This document shows positions 16,265-25,819 of a stretch of 64,000 bases of DNA, piece by piece (position 1 is the first letter of the stretch; every line of letters begins with the position of its first letter). The translations under genes and the position numbers were made by a program. The notes under the pieces were generated by a model that was given only the letters and a program-made list of their open reading frames with translations, made no database searches and had not been told where the DNA came from. Origin of the DNA: Streptomyces luteogriseus (lineage in GTDB: Bacteria; Actinomycetota; Actinomycetes; Streptomycetales; Streptomycetaceae); contig NZ_JACHMS010000001.1 in the NCBI RefSeq assembly GCF_014205055.1, forward strand, positions 62,001 through 126,000, written 5' to 3'.

Positions 16265-16712
16265 TCATCATCACGGCAATGCCCAGGGGGGGTGCCTTGA
16301 GGAGCACCCACGGCCGCCAATACCGCTTCGTTCGAAGGCTGCTGGCCGAGCAGGGATTCGTCACCGTGTCGGCCACGGCGTCCAGTGCCTGGCGGCCGAG
16401 ATCCTGCTCCGGCCCAGTGGTTCCTTCTGGAAACCATGGCCACGGATGCGACGGTACGACCTTGGTGAGCAGAGCCGCGAGTTCCCGATCCACGATCGGG
16501 ACGAGTTCGGACCGGCGGCCACCGCAGTGCGGCCACGTTCCTGCGACCCGCAGGCAGTGGCAAGGTCGGCGGCCACGGGCCACTGCCTGGGACTTCACTC
16601 CCGGAGACCGGCTCTTGCAGGAGACCGAAGCAGGCCCGCACACGGGCCCGTTCGGAGCATGGGAGGGCGCGCCACATTTTCGCGCGGGGTGGAGCGCCGT
16701 AGCGTCCCCCGC
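16265..16712. other. unassigned DNA, possible minus-strand coding remnant
   Basis: On the minus strand, about 16510 down to 16280, a frame reads ELVPIVDRELAALLTKVVPS, HPWPWFPEGTTGPEQDLG and RQALDAVADTVTNPCSASSL. It has protein-like composition, but no start, ribosome site or recognised family was seen. It may be a fragment of an old gene. Confidence 0.3.
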
Positions 16713-18107
16713 ATGACCGCAAGCACACCGCACCAGCCTGCTTCCCTCACCCGCCGCGCGGCCCTGACCGGGCTCGCCGCGGGGGCGGGCGCGCTCGCCG
16801 TCGGGAGCACCGCTCGTACCGCGGCCGCCGCGCCCACTGCGCCTTCGGCGGCGCCCGATCCGACGCCGGGAGCGATGCAGCTCTTCGCCGATCCCGGCTT
16901 CAACTTCGCCGGGTTGCTCGCGTTGGGAGCCGCAGGCATGCGCGCCTCCGAGGTCGGCGAGGTGCTGACCGCGGTCAATGCCATCAACGCGGCGGGGCTC
17001 TCCGAACAGACCTACACCGACACCTTCCGGTCCTGGGGCGACCAGCTCTCCGCTCCCCCGGCCGTGGGCCGGGACGGCCGCGGGACGCCGTCGCAGACCC
17101 GCCGTTTCCGCTCGCTGCGCGCGGCCCAGTACTACGCCCAGGCGCTGTTCTACGTCCTGGGCACCGACCAGCCCGGTGACGAGGAGGCGGTCTACGAGGC
17201 GGGACGCAGGGCCTGGGACACCTTCGCCCGGCTCGGCACGCCCGCCGCTGTCACAGCCCGGGTTCCGTGGGGCAGGACCCGGCTGCCGCTGTGGTTCTTC
17301 CGCCCGGACGGCCCCGCCGAGCGGCGCCCCACCGTCATCCTCACCAACGGCAGTGACGGGCAGAACGTGGACATGTGGACCTACGGCGTGTCCGCAGCCC
17401 TCGACCGCGGCTGGAACGCCCTCGTCTACGACGGCCCCGGACAGGGGCAGTTGCTGTTCGTCGAGGAGATCCCTTTCACCACCCGCTGGGAGACGGTGGT
17501 CGCCCCGATCGTCGACTGGCTGCTGCGGCGCGAGGACGTGGACGGCCGACGGATCGCCCTCACCGGCCTCAGCATGGGCGGCAACCTCGCCCCGCGCGCC
17601 GCCGCCTTCGAGCACCGGCTCGCCGCCTGTGTGGCGATGCCCGGATGCCTCAGCCCCTGGCTCGGATTCGACGAGGCACTGCGTGACATCGTCACACCCG
17701 ACAAGGAGGAGACCAACCGGGTCTGGAACGAGGACGTCGTCCCGGAGCTGACCCCGCAGGAGGCCTTCACGGTCAAGAAGCGCTTCGAGATCTTCGATCG
17801 GAAGGCACTGCGCCAGGCGCGCCAGGGCAAGGTCCTCACCGACCTCTGGACACCGGCGCAGGTGGCCATGGGCCTCGACATCACCGGGATCGTCGGCAGG
17901 ATCAAGGCCCCGACGCTCGTACTGGACTACGACTTCGAGCAGTTCTACCCGGGCCAGCCGCGGGAGATGTACGACCTGCTGCGCACGCGGCGCGACTACG
18001 TGAAACTGACGAAGGCCACCGGGGCACAGTTGCACTGCTCCCCGATGGCCCCTCAGCAGCACTGCGACGTCGTTTTCGACTGGCTCGCCGACGTGCTCCG
18101 GCGCTGA
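16713..18107 (+). CDS. secreted alpha/beta hydrolase (Tat signal)
   Basis: A 464-residue hydrolase. LTRRAALTGLAAGAGALAVG is a twin-arginine signal with a hydrophobic core and an AAA-type cleavage region near residue 40, so export as a folded protein is likely. The nucleophile elbow GLSMGGN places the catalytic Ser at 287. YDFEQFYPGQPREMYD carries a candidate acid and QQHCDVVFDWLADVL a candidate His near the C-terminus. An N-terminal helical lid region of over 150 residues precedes the core, as in 2,6-dihydroxypseudooxynicotine-hydrolase-like and dipeptidyl-type hydrolases. The substrate is not predictable. Upstream there is only debris. Confidence 0.87.
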   Translation: MTASTPHQPASLTRRAALTGLAAGAGALAVGSTARTAAAAPTAPSAAPDPTPGAMQLFADPGFNFAGLLALGAAGMRASEVGEVLTAVNAINAAGLSEQTYTDTFRSWGDQLSAPPAVGRDGRGTPSQTRRFRSLRAAQYYAQALFYVLGTDQPGDEEAVYEAGRRAWDTFARLGTPAAVTARVPWGRTRLPLWFFRPDGPAERRPTVILTNGSDGQNVDMWTYGVSAALDRGWNALVYDGPGQGQLLFVEEIPFTTRWETVVAPIVDWLLRREDVDGRRIALTGLSMGGNLAPRAAAFEHRLAACVAMPGCLSPWLGFDEALRDIVTPDKEETNRVWNEDVVPELTPQEAFTVKKRFEIFDRKALRQARQGKVLTDLWTPAQVAMGLDITGIVGRIKAPTLVLDYDFEQFYPGQPREMYDLLRTRRDYVKLTKATGAQLHCSPMAPQQHCDVVFDWLADVLRR

Positions 18108-18183
18108 GTCTCGGGTGTGCGCCCCTTAGAAGGTGACGTTCCAGGAGCGGAGGGGTAACTGGCCAGTCGCCATACGGGCCCTA

Positions 18184-18640
18184 GCGCGTGTCTCCTTGAT
18201 GGATTGGTGAGTTGATCGGATGTGTCTGTCCGATTAGTGATCACCGATGCGATGTGGGGCCGGATCGAGCCGTTGATGCTCCGTGGCCGTGCCCTCCGTT
18301 GGCTGATCCGGTCCGCGGGCGGCGGTGGGCCGACCACCGACGCACTCTTGAGGCCATCGCGTGGAAGTACCGCACCAACTCGCCCTGGCGGGACCTTCCC
18401 GACGAGCTCGGCTCGTTCCAGACCGCTCACAAGCGGCTGATCAGATGGGCCGTCGATGGCACCTGGGAGATGCTCCTCGCTGCCGTCCTATCGGCGGCGG
18501 ACGCCGATGACGACATCGACTGGACGATGTCGGTGGACTCCACGGTCGTCCGGGCCCACCAGCACGCTGCCGGTGCACTCAAAAAGGGGCGGTGGAGTTC
18601 CGCGGGCAGGTCTGCGAAGGCTGAGGGCCCGATACGCTGG
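18184..18640 (+). mobile_element. IS5-family transposase remnant
   Basis: A GTG at 18222 begins VRLVITDAMWGRIEPLM, the start of an IS5-type ORFA. The frame is lost after that, and the colinear part RRTLEAIAWKYRTNSPWRDL, PDELGSFQTAHKRLIRWAVD and DWTMSVDSTVVRAHQHAAGA follows in another frame. It stops shortly after the first DDE aspartate (SVDST), at GPIRW. The catalytic C-terminal half is missing. No clear inverted-repeat ends were identified. Confidence 0.75.
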
Positions 18641-18944
18641 TAGTGGAGTCTTCTTCGTGAGGGTCTTTGGTTGGCCGGTGCCCTTGCCACCCGCACTGCG
18701 GATTGGGCACCGGCCGCTCCCATTGCGACCGTGGAGTTCGCCGAGCTCCGGCGAGCCGGCGGCTACCGGTGCCGGACCAGGGCGAGCCGGCAGGTTGCGC
18801 CGGCAGGCGCATCTGCCGCCGGGGTACGTCGGGCGCATGGGGCTCCGGTCCGCGTGCCGGCGGCTGAGGGTCTTCGGCGATCATGCGCTCATCTTCTGAA
18901 TCAGCGGAGGAATTGCGGTCCGGCGCGTCGCCGTGGAGTGCGGG
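18641..18944. other. no recognisable gene
   Basis: GC-rich DNA between the IS5 remnant and the MerR gene. A minus-strand frame from 18884 (MIAEDPQPPARGPEPH) is proline/arginine-rich and looks non-coding. Confidence 0.4.
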
Positions 18945-19277
18945 TCAGACACCGGCCGTGTGTCGGGCTGCGGCACGGCGGTATTCGGCGTTGAGGCGCC
19001 GGGCTTCCTCGAGCTGGTCTTCGAGAATGATGATGCGGCAGGCGGCCTCGATGGGGGTGCCCTGGTCGACGAGTTCGCGAGCGCGGGCGGCGATGCGCAG
19101 CTGGTAGCGGGAGTAGCGGCGATGTCCGCCCGCGGAGCGCAGCGGCGTGATGAGGCGGGCGTCGCCGATGGCGCGGAGAAAACCCTGCGTGGTGCCGAGC
19201 AGCTCCGCGGCCCGTCCCATGGTGTAGGCGGGGTAGTTGTCGTCTTCGAGACGTCCGAAGGAATCGTCTGCTGTCAT
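18945..19277 (-). CDS. MerR-family-like helix-turn-helix regulator
   Basis: A 110-residue protein. YTMGRAAELLGTTQGFLRAI is the MerR helix-turn-helix, followed by the wing GGHRRYSRYQLRIAARAREL and a C-terminal coiled helix (CRIIILEDQLEEARRLNAEY). It lacks a separate ligand domain. The same short form is widespread in streptomycetes. The ATG at 19277 follows AGAGG. A perfect 30-bp palindrome lies 26 bases upstream. Confidence 0.85.
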   Translation of the reverse strand: MTADDSFGRLEDDNYPAYTMGRAAELLGTTQGFLRAIGDARLITPLRSAGGHRRYSRYQLRIAARARELVDQGTPIEAACRIIILEDQLEEARRLNAEYRRAAARHTAGV

Positions 19278-19302
19278 CTGACCTCTCTGTGGAACGCGTG
19301 GA

Positions 19303-19332
19303 GGGCCCTGGCGCCGTACGGCGCCAGGGCCC
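19303..19332. promoter_or_regulatory. perfect 30-bp palindrome upstream of the MerR gene
   Basis: GGGCCCTGGCGCCGT (19303-19317) is followed directly by its exact reverse complement, with no loop. It could be an operator for the MerR protein, or the terminator of a lost gene. Confidence 0.6.
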
Positions 19333-19539
19333 GAAGGAACTGCTACACCATCTGCCGGCCCTACTGCTGCGCCGGCCTTCTGTCACCGCACACCCGGCCG
19401 GAATGCCGCCGGGGATGCTGGGATCGCGGTTGCTTGACCGGAGACCACCTCACTATCGATGTCCTGCGGTACCCGGGACTCGAAAAGCCGCCCGGGCGAT
19501 CCTGATGGCGTCCACTTCCTCCGTTCATTCCCTCGCTGC

Positions 19540-19835
19540 TGGTACTGCTCCACTGTGTACTGCTGGTGGCCTGTTACAGCGCCACTCTTCGGCAGCCAGC
19601 CCCGTCGCCCGTCCTGCCACTGCTCTGGCTTGGAACCCCACTGCCGAACCTCCCGATGCGCGCGCCCGCAGCCGGCGCCTTCACCGAGATACTGCTCACT
19701 GATTCCACTGCGGATACAGCGGGTACTGCTCGCGGCGGCCCCTGACCACTGCGGGCCACCCGGTCCGGTCGTCAGTCCCGTCGCCGTCCTGCAACAACCC
19801 TGGCTTCGGAACTCCACCACCGCACCGTCCTGCGC
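19540..19835. repeat. imperfect tandem duplication, about 176-bp period
   Basis: CCCGTCGCCCGTCCTGC at 19601 recurs as CCCGTCGCCGTCCTGC at 19777, and CTGGCTTGGAAC at 19625 recurs as CTGGCTTCGGAAC at about 19800. TACTGCTC/CACTGC motifs are repeated many times through the block. No protein was recognised in any frame. The stretch 19333-20305 otherwise holds no clear gene. Confidence 0.45.
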
Positions 19836-19929
19836 ACTGCAACTGCGGTACTGCTGCCCGGCAGTTCGTGTCTGCCGTGCCCTTCTGTCTGGCTGGCTAC
19901 GAGAGAAACCATAACCACACCACCGACCA

Positions 19930-20305
19930 ATGTCTACTCCAGCAAAGATAGATTTTCGTGTGTGAGTGGTGAGGTGTGGTCTCGAGCGGCGACAGGGGAG
20001 CCGCGTGAGCGCGGCATCAACTCCACCTCGGGCACGGACGAGCGCGGCATGGGCCAGCACGTTCGCTTCGAGCTGCGCGGCGGAAAGGCGCGGACGGGCA
20101 GACACCCGACGACCGGGAGGGCAGACATCGGTGAAGAAACTGAGCCCAGTTCCCGCAAGAAGCGTGAAGAAACCAGGCAGATCGGCTGCGTACTCTTCGA
20201 ATCGCCGGACACAAGGAGCAACGGAGGTTGACACAGCCGGCCACGCCGGCATTTCCGAAAGCACCCGGCCGCGCTCTGCACGGCCGGGCCATGACCCGAG
20301 TGGGA
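19930..20305. other. unassigned, possible minus-strand coding remnant
   Basis: On the minus strand a frame reads RFEEYAADLPGFFTLLAGTG and AAQLEANVLAHAALVRARGG, with coding-like composition, but it has no start, neighbour or family that I can name. Confidence 0.25.
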
Positions 20306-20590
20306 CTACTGCGGTAGTGAAGCCGCACCGGATACGGCGATACCTGCCTGGTGGAAGTCGTCCACGGCCGCGGCCGTCGTGTCCGGGGCGAATCCGATAG
20401 TCCACGCGTACCCGTGCGCGGAAGCCGGCCTTCACAGCGTCCAGCGCGGTGGCACGCACGCAGTGGTCCGTGGCGATGTCCATCACGTCGACTCCTCGAT
20501 CCCGCGGCCGCGCAGCCAGTCCGCGAGAGGGGTCCCTGCTTCGTCGGCTCCTTCGAAGCCGGTCTTGGAGCGCCCCTTGCCCAACTCAGG
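20306..20590 (-). pseudogene. pncA: nicotinamidase (isochorismatase family) remnant
   Basis: The minus strand gives GFEGADEAGTPLADWLRGRG, then after a one-base loss VMDIATDHCVRATALDAVKA and GFRARV, and after another shift FAPDTTAAAVDDFHQAGIAV ending at 20306. ATDHCV contains the catalytic Cys loop of nicotinamidases, and TPLADWLRGRGI and AVDDFHQAGIAV are also typical. Two frameshifts and a missing N-terminal half show that it is dead. Confidence 0.75.
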
Positions 20591-20705
20591 AACGCCCGAA
20601 GAAGGGCCCGCAGGCGGAGATCACAGCTACCATGGCAGGCCCGGAAGATCCGCTCAACTTTGCTGATTTGCATGTGACTTGATGGAGCAGCAGAGAGGTC
20701 ATCGC

Positions 20706-21032
20706 GTGTACCTGAGTGTCCCCTTCGAGGACGGTGAAGTCTTCGTCGTCGAATTGTCCGACGAGCAGGGTTCCGGGGTGATCCGGGCGAGTCGCGGCGA
20801 CGAGCTCTTCGAGACGTCCGCCGACACATTCGAGTCGGGTATGGCCCGGGTGCAGCGAGTGGCCGCGACCATGCTTCAGCGGCTGGCGGATCTGCCACGC
20901 AGTCCTGATCACGTCCGCGCGGAGTTCGGACTACGGGTGACAGCTGAGGCGGGCCTGGTCGTGGCGAAGGGATCCGGGGACGCGCACATCAAACTGGAGC
21001 TGGAGTGGAGCCGCCCCGAGAGCGGCGCATGA
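20706..21032 (+). CDS. CU044_2847-type protein (trypsin-co-occurring domain 1)
   Basis: A 108-residue protein: VYLSVPFEDGEVFVVELSDE opens a beta-rich half, followed by a helical stretch (GMARVQRVAATMLQRLADLP) and a strand-rich end (VRAEFGLRVTAEAGLVVAKG, then HIKLELEW). This is the pattern of the small domain regularly encoded beside trypsin-NTPase proteins (Trypco1). A GTG at 20706 is chosen because AGAGAGG lies seven bases upstream; ATG at 20682 is an alternative. The stop overlaps the next start by ATGA, so it is made together with the large trypsin-STAND protein and is probably its partner. Confidence 0.82.
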   Translation: MYLSVPFEDGEVFVVELSDEQGSGVIRASRGDELFETSADTFESGMARVQRVAATMLQRLADLPRSPDHVRAEFGLRVTAEAGLVVAKGSGDAHIKLELEWSRPESGA

Positions 21033-24000
21033 CGCCGGCAGGCGAGCCGTACTCCGCATGGGAGCGCGGGACCGCCCGGGTGGTGCACGACGGGCGTCCG
21101 GTCGGGGTGGCATTCCTGATCCCCGACCGGCTGCTGCTTACGTGCACCCACGTCGTCGCCTCCACCGCAGGCCTCCCGGACGACGAGCCGCTGCCGGACC
21201 TCCTTCCGGTCACCCTCGACTTCCCGCTGCTGCCTGGGCGTCCCGAGGCCACGGCCACCGTGCACTTCAGCGTGCCTGTGGCCGGTGACAGCAGCGGCGA
21301 TGTCGCCGTCCTGCAGCTGCGCGGCGAGCCCCCTCCGGGTGCCGTGCCCCTGCGGATCGTGGAGGCGGAGGGCCTGGCCGGGCACCGCTGGCGGGCTTTC
21401 GGCTTCCCGAAGTTCCCGGGACGAGGCGGCAGCAAGGACGCCGGGATCTGGACGCGCGGCATCGTCGAGGGCCGCGAGGGTACCGGCTGGTGGCAGCTGA
21501 CCTGCGACGAAGAGGCACCGTTCCCTCTGGCAGGCGGCTTCAGCGGGGCGCCGGTGTGGGACGAGGAATACGGTGGTGTCATCGGCATCGTCGTCGCCGT
21601 CGAGGGGGACCGGCGGCGCCGGACCGGCTACGCACTCACCGTGGAGTCGCTCACCCGGGAGTGGCCCGAGCTGCGCAGAAGGCTGCTGGCGGACAGCCCG
21701 TACCGCGAACTGCTGCCGTTCACCGAGCACGACCGCGCCATCTTTCACGGCCGTACGAACGAGACGCAGCAGCTGATCGACCTCCTCAAGCAGCAGGTCC
21801 CCGTCCTGCCTGTGCTCGGACCCTCCGGCGTCGGCAAGTCCTCGCTGGTCGGCGCCGGCCTGCTCGGGCACCTCGACAGCGACCGGTACGTGATCGCCCG
21901 CTTGCCCCACGGGCTGCGCCTCACCGCCGAGGAACTGCTGGCCTGGGCCCTGGCCTCGGCCGGAGACGCGGACACCATGCAGGCGGGCTGGCACGACCGC
22001 TGGGTGGCGCTGGCCCGGCAACTCACCGACGAGCAGGGCATCCGTACCGCCGTGGAACAGACACTGGCCCGCCACGGCGGACGGTCCCGGCTGGTGCTTG
22101 TGGCCGACCAGTTCGAAACGCTACTCGCGGACGCCCCCGACACCGCCGGCCGACTGGATGCCATGCTCGGGGTGATGACGGCTCGCCGCACGGACGGCAG
22201 CCGCCCCGCCCAGGCCGTGGTCGTTGCCCGGATCGACTTCCTCCGGCAGATCGAGCAGCTCCCTCACCTTCGTACGGCATGGGACGCCACCTCCATGGTG
22301 GTACAGCCGATGACGCGAACGCAGCTGCGAGAGGTGATCGCCTGTCCGCTGGAGGGGCATGCGGGGGTCCGGTTCGCCGACGGCTTGGTCGAGCAGCTGC
22401 TGCGGGACACCCGGCCCGGTCCGGCCGCGCTGCCGATGCTGGAATACGCCCTGAGTCGACTGTGGGAGCGACAGGAACGCGGGTGGCTGACCACCACCGC
22501 GTACCAGGAGCTTGGTGGCGTGGAGGGGGCCCTGGCGGGAGAAGCGGACCACAGTCTGTGGGACTGGGCGGACAAGGCCGAGCAGCAGGCGCTGGAGCGG
22601 ATCTTCATCCAGCTTGTACGTCCCGGCGAGCAGCTGGACGCCGGGGAGCGGGGCCCGGACACCCGCCGGGTCGCCGCCCGCACCCAATTTTCCCCGGGAG
22701 ACTGGGCGTTGATCCACCGGCTGGCCAGCACGCGGTTGGTCGTGGTGACGCGCCGCCCGACGGGGCGGGACACCGCTGAGCTCGCGCACCAGGCACTGGT
22801 TGAGAAGTGGCCGCGGCTGCAAGGCTGGGTCGAGGAGAACCGGGAGTTCCGCAGCTGGCAGGAGGGGCTGCGCCGTTCCCTGCGGGCCTGGCAGGAGCAG
22901 GGGCACCCGCGCAAACTGGCCCTCGGCCGGGAGCAGATCGCGGAGGCGCGGCGGTGGATTGGCACACGCGTCACCGAAGTACCCGCCGAGGAGGCCGAGT
23001 ACGTCGAGGCCAGTACTCAGGTCCAACGTCGGCGCCGCCTGGTCATCGCGGGCTTCGCCGTGCTCACCGCACTCGTTCTCGTTGCAGCCGGTCTGGCCAC
23101 CCTCAACGCCCGCAGCAGCAGCAGCGAGCAGCGGGCCCTGGCCGCCACTCGGAGCCTGACGGAGCAGAGTCGGCAACAGGCCAACGCCGACCCGGCCCTG
23201 GCGGCTCGCCTCGCCCTGGCCGCTCAGCGCATCTCCCCGACTCCAGGGACCCGCGCGCAGCTCCTGGCCACGGTGTCCTCACCCCTGCGGGCCATTCTCA
23301 CTGGGCATACCAAAGGGGTGAGATCGGTCTCCTTCAGCCCCGACGGCAAGACTCTCGCGACCAGCGGAAACGACGGCACCGCACGACTGTGGGACGTGCT
23401 GAGGCGTCGGCAGGTGGCCTCACTCGACGACCACAGTAGCCAGGTGGACACCGCGGCGTTCAGCCCTGATGGCAGGGCCCTCATCACCAGTCATGGCGGC
23501 TCGAAGGCACGACTGTGGGACGTCCATACCCGAGAACAGACCGCTACCTTGACCGGCGTCGGAGCCCCGGCTGTCTTCAGCCCGGACGGAGCCACAATCG
23601 CCACAGGCAGTCAGCAGGGCAAGGTCCTGCTCTGGGACGCCCGTACTCATCAGAAGATCGACGAACTCCAGGTCCACCGCAGCAACGACGGCGCCTCGCC
23701 TCACGGCCTCGCCCTAAGCCCGGACGGCAAGACCCTCGCCGTAACCGTCTTCGGCTTCCGGGCCAGTAAAAGCGACCAGTCCGAGGTGCAGCTCTGGGAC
23801 GTGGGGAAGGGCCGGCGCATCGCCACGCTGAAGGGCCACACAGGGCAGGTGACTTCGCTGGCGTTCAGCCCGGACGGCGCTACCCTGACCACGGGTGCGA
23901 GCGATGCCACGGTGCGCCTGTGGGACGTGCGCGGGCGCCGCCCGGTGGCCACACTCACCGGACACAGCGGCACCGTGTTCGCGTTGGCCTTCAGCCCGGA

Positions 24001-25339
24001 CGGCCGGACCCTGGCGAGCGGAGGCCAGGACCGTACCGTACGGCTGTGGGACGTGCGGGAACGTACGGCCGTGACCGTGCTGAACGGCCACACGGGGTTT
24101 GTGGACGCACTCGCGTTCAGCCCGGACAGCGCGATGCTGGCCAGCGGGTCCCAGGACGCTGCGGTCCGACTGTGGGACATGCGGGCCGGGCGGCCGCGCG
24201 CCACGATCGTCCGACCGGCCGGTACGGAACCCCGAACCGTGGTGTCGGAACCCGAGGCCGTTTACAGCCCCGACGGGAAGGTGCTGGCGGTCGGTGACGA
24301 CTACGGGGGCGTACGCCTGTACGACGTCCGCGCGCGACATATGCTGGGGCGACTGACCGGAGTCGACGGCTCGGTGAGCTCTGTTGGGTTCAGTCCCGAC
24401 GGCAGGCTTATAGCCGCGAGCAGCTACGACAGCCCGACAGTCCTGCTGTGGGACGTACGGAGCCGCCGTCGCCTCGCCACCCTCGACGACCACAGCAGAC
24501 CCGTGTATTCCGTCCTCTTCAGCCCCGACGGCCAGACCCTCGCCACCAGTAGTTTCATCGACGGTACAACCCGCCTGTGGAGCGTCCGCACCCATCGTCG
24601 GCTGGCGTCCATCCCGGGCGGGTCCGGCTGGACGACTTTCAGCCCGGACGGCGAAACCCTCGTCACCAGCGCCTTCCAGTCCTCGGCCGTGCATGTCTGG
24701 GATGCCCGGAGCCACCGTCGGCTCGGTACCCTGGACGCGGTTAGCAAAATGTTAGGCCCCGTTGCCTTCAGCCCGGACGGTAGCACCCTGGTTACGGCAG
24801 GCGGAGGCGGAGAACTGCGGTTGTGGGACGTGCGGGCCCGCCGCCTCATCGCGACACTCGAGGGTCACACCGACGTGGTGGAGTCGGTGGCCTTCACCCC
24901 AGATGGGAAGAGTCTGGCCAGCAGCGGTCGGGACGCCACAGCGAGACTGTGGAACGTCACCACCCACCGCCGCCTCACCACCCTCGCTGGCCACACCGGC
25001 ATCGTCGGGTCGGTCGCAGTCAGCCCCGACGGCCAGACCCTGGCAACGACCGGTGACGACCGCACCGTACGTCTTTGGGACATCGAAACCCGCCAGCAGT
25101 TGGCCCTGTACACCGGCCACACCGGTGGCGTGCAGTCGGCCATCTTCGCCCCGGACGGGGACGCCCTCGCCACCACCAGCAGCGCCGACGGGACCGTACG
25201 GCTGTGGGACACCGACACCTTCAACGACCTCGCCACTCTCACCCACAAGGCCTGCACAATCGCGGGCCGGTCCCTGACCAAAGGCGAATGGCGCCGCTAC
25301 GTCCCCAACGGAGTCGCGTACCACCGGATCTGCCCCTGA
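21029..25339 (+). CDS. trypsin-like protease / STAND NTPase / WD40 repeat protein
   Basis: A 1436-residue multidomain protein. Residues 1-215 are a trypsin-like protease with His41 (TCTHVV), Asp91 (SGDVAVLQL) and Ser172 (GGFSGAPV) as the likely triad. Residues 230-650 are an nSTAND-type NTPase with Walker A GPSGVGKSS (264-272) and Walker B LVLVADQFE (355-363). A hydrophobic segment (VIAGFAVLTALVLVAAGLAT) at about 671-691 may span the membrane. It is followed by 15 WD40 repeats with SPDG and LWD signatures, enough for two propellers, and a tail with a conserved-looking Cys/Trp/Cys pattern. WD40 arrays usually sense a ligand, the STAND module switches, and the protease is the effector. It is coupled to the Trypco1 gene by ATGA. 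The trigger and substrate are unknown. Confidence 0.92.
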   Translation: MTPAGEPYSAWERGTARVVHDGRPVGVAFLIPDRLLLTCTHVVASTAGLPDDEPLPDLLPVTLDFPLLPGRPEATATVHFSVPVAGDSSGDVAVLQLRGEPPPGAVPLRIVEAEGLAGHRWRAFGFPKFPGRGGSKDAGIWTRGIVEGREGTGWWQLTCDEEAPFPLAGGFSGAPVWDEEYGGVIGIVVAVEGDRRRRTGYALTVESLTREWPELRRRLLADSPYRELLPFTEHDRAIFHGRTNETQQLIDLLKQQVPVLPVLGPSGVGKSSLVGAGLLGHLDSDRYVIARLPHGLRLTAEELLAWALASAGDADTMQAGWHDRWVALARQLTDEQGIRTAVEQTLARHGGRSRLVLVADQFETLLADAPDTAGRLDAMLGVMTARRTDGSRPAQAVVVARIDFLRQIEQLPHLRTAWDATSMVVQPMTRTQLREVIACPLEGHAGVRFADGLVEQLLRDTRPGPAALPMLEYALSRLWERQERGWLTTTAYQELGGVEGALAGEADHSLWDWADKAEQQALERIFIQLVRPGEQLDAGERGPDTRRVAARTQFSPGDWALIHRLASTRLVVVTRRPTGRDTAELAHQALVEKWPRLQGWVEENREFRSWQEGLRRSLRAWQEQGHPRKLALGREQIAEARRWIGTRVTEVPAEEAEYVEASTQVQRRRRLVIAGFAVLTALVLVAAGLATLNARSSSSEQRALAATRSLTEQSRQQANADPALAARLALAAQRISPTPGTRAQLLATVSSPLRAILTGHTKGVRSVSFSPDGKTLATSGNDGTARLWDVLRRRQVASLDDHSSQVDTAAFSPDGRALITSHGGSKARLWDVHTREQTATLTGVGAPAVFSPDGATIATGSQQGKVLLWDARTHQKIDELQVHRSNDGASPHGLALSPDGKTLAVTVFGFRASKSDQSEVQLWDVGKGRRIATLKGHTGQVTSLAFSPDGATLTTGASDATVRLWDVRGRRPVATLTGHSGTVFALAFSPDGRTLASGGQDRTVRLWDVRERTAVTVLNGHTGFVDALAFSPDSAMLASGSQDAAVRLWDMRAGRPRATIVRPAGTEPRTVVSEPEAVYSPDGKVLAVGDDYGGVRLYDVRARHMLGRLTGVDGSVSSVGFSPDGRLIAASSYDSPTVLLWDVRSRRRLATLDDHSRPVYSVLFSPDGQTLATSSFIDGTTRLWSVRTHRRLASIPGGSGWTTFSPDGETLVTSAFQSSAVHVWDARSHRRLGTLDAVSKMLGPVAFSPDGSTLVTAGGGGELRLWDVRARRLIATLEGHTDVVESVAFTPDGKSLASSGRDATARLWNVTTHRRLTTLAGHTGIVGSVAVSPDGQTLATTGDDRTVRLWDIETRQQLALYTGHTGGVQSAIFAPDGDALATTSSADGTVRLWDTDTFNDLATLTHKACTIAGRSLTKGEWRRYVPNGVAYHRICP

Positions 25340-25819
25340 GCCGTGGCCGAAGCCATGACGAGGGTCCGCACGATGTCGCTGGCCAGAAGAGTCACTGAGC
25401 TCAGGGACAACTTCGCCGCCGCCCCTCCGGCGCATGACCTCCAGCGACGCGAGCCACGTACAACTGCAGAAGCAGGGTCGGCGGCCCCCTCCCACTGCAC
25501 AGGTCGAGCAGAGCCGGCCCGCCGCTGGCTGAACGAGCGCCGCGTCGGGCCGCTTCCCCGTAGTGGTGGAGCGGCCCGGTGCGACCGAGGCGTGGAAGGC
25601 AGGGAACGGCACCCTGCTGACCGGCCATCGAAGACCGCTCGTGGCGAGCGCATCTTCAGTTGGCTTCGCTGGATGGTCATGGCCACTCCAGCCGCACCAA
25701 CTTCCCCAACTGCCTGCATCGTGGCACGGTTTGATCCCAGAATTTCGGGGGCGGCTAGGGCCGCAAGGGGCGCATGCGACAACAGGACGACGGGGGACGC
25801 GCATGGGGAGTGACACGGC
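25340..25819. other. 480 bp between the WD40 and kinase genes, no clear gene
   Basis: Open frames on both strands have poor composition. The bases just before 25820 (GGGGGACGCGCATGGGGAGTG) are the likely leader and ribosome site of the kinase gene. Whether the kinase is co-transcribed with the protease-STAND gene is open. Confidence 0.45.

Noticed and set aside
16089..18062. A 657-codon minus-strand frame
   Set aside because: It is antisense to the Tat-secreted hydrolase, whose signal peptide and GLSMGG motif are clear on the plus strand.
20909..22075. A 388-codon minus-strand frame
   Set aside because: It is the mirror of the trypsin and NTPase regions of the large plus-strand gene.
23281..25240. 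The periodic DNA pattern considered as a DNA repeat array
   Set aside because: The periodicity comes from the WD40 coding repeats (SPDG...LWD) and needs no separate explanation.
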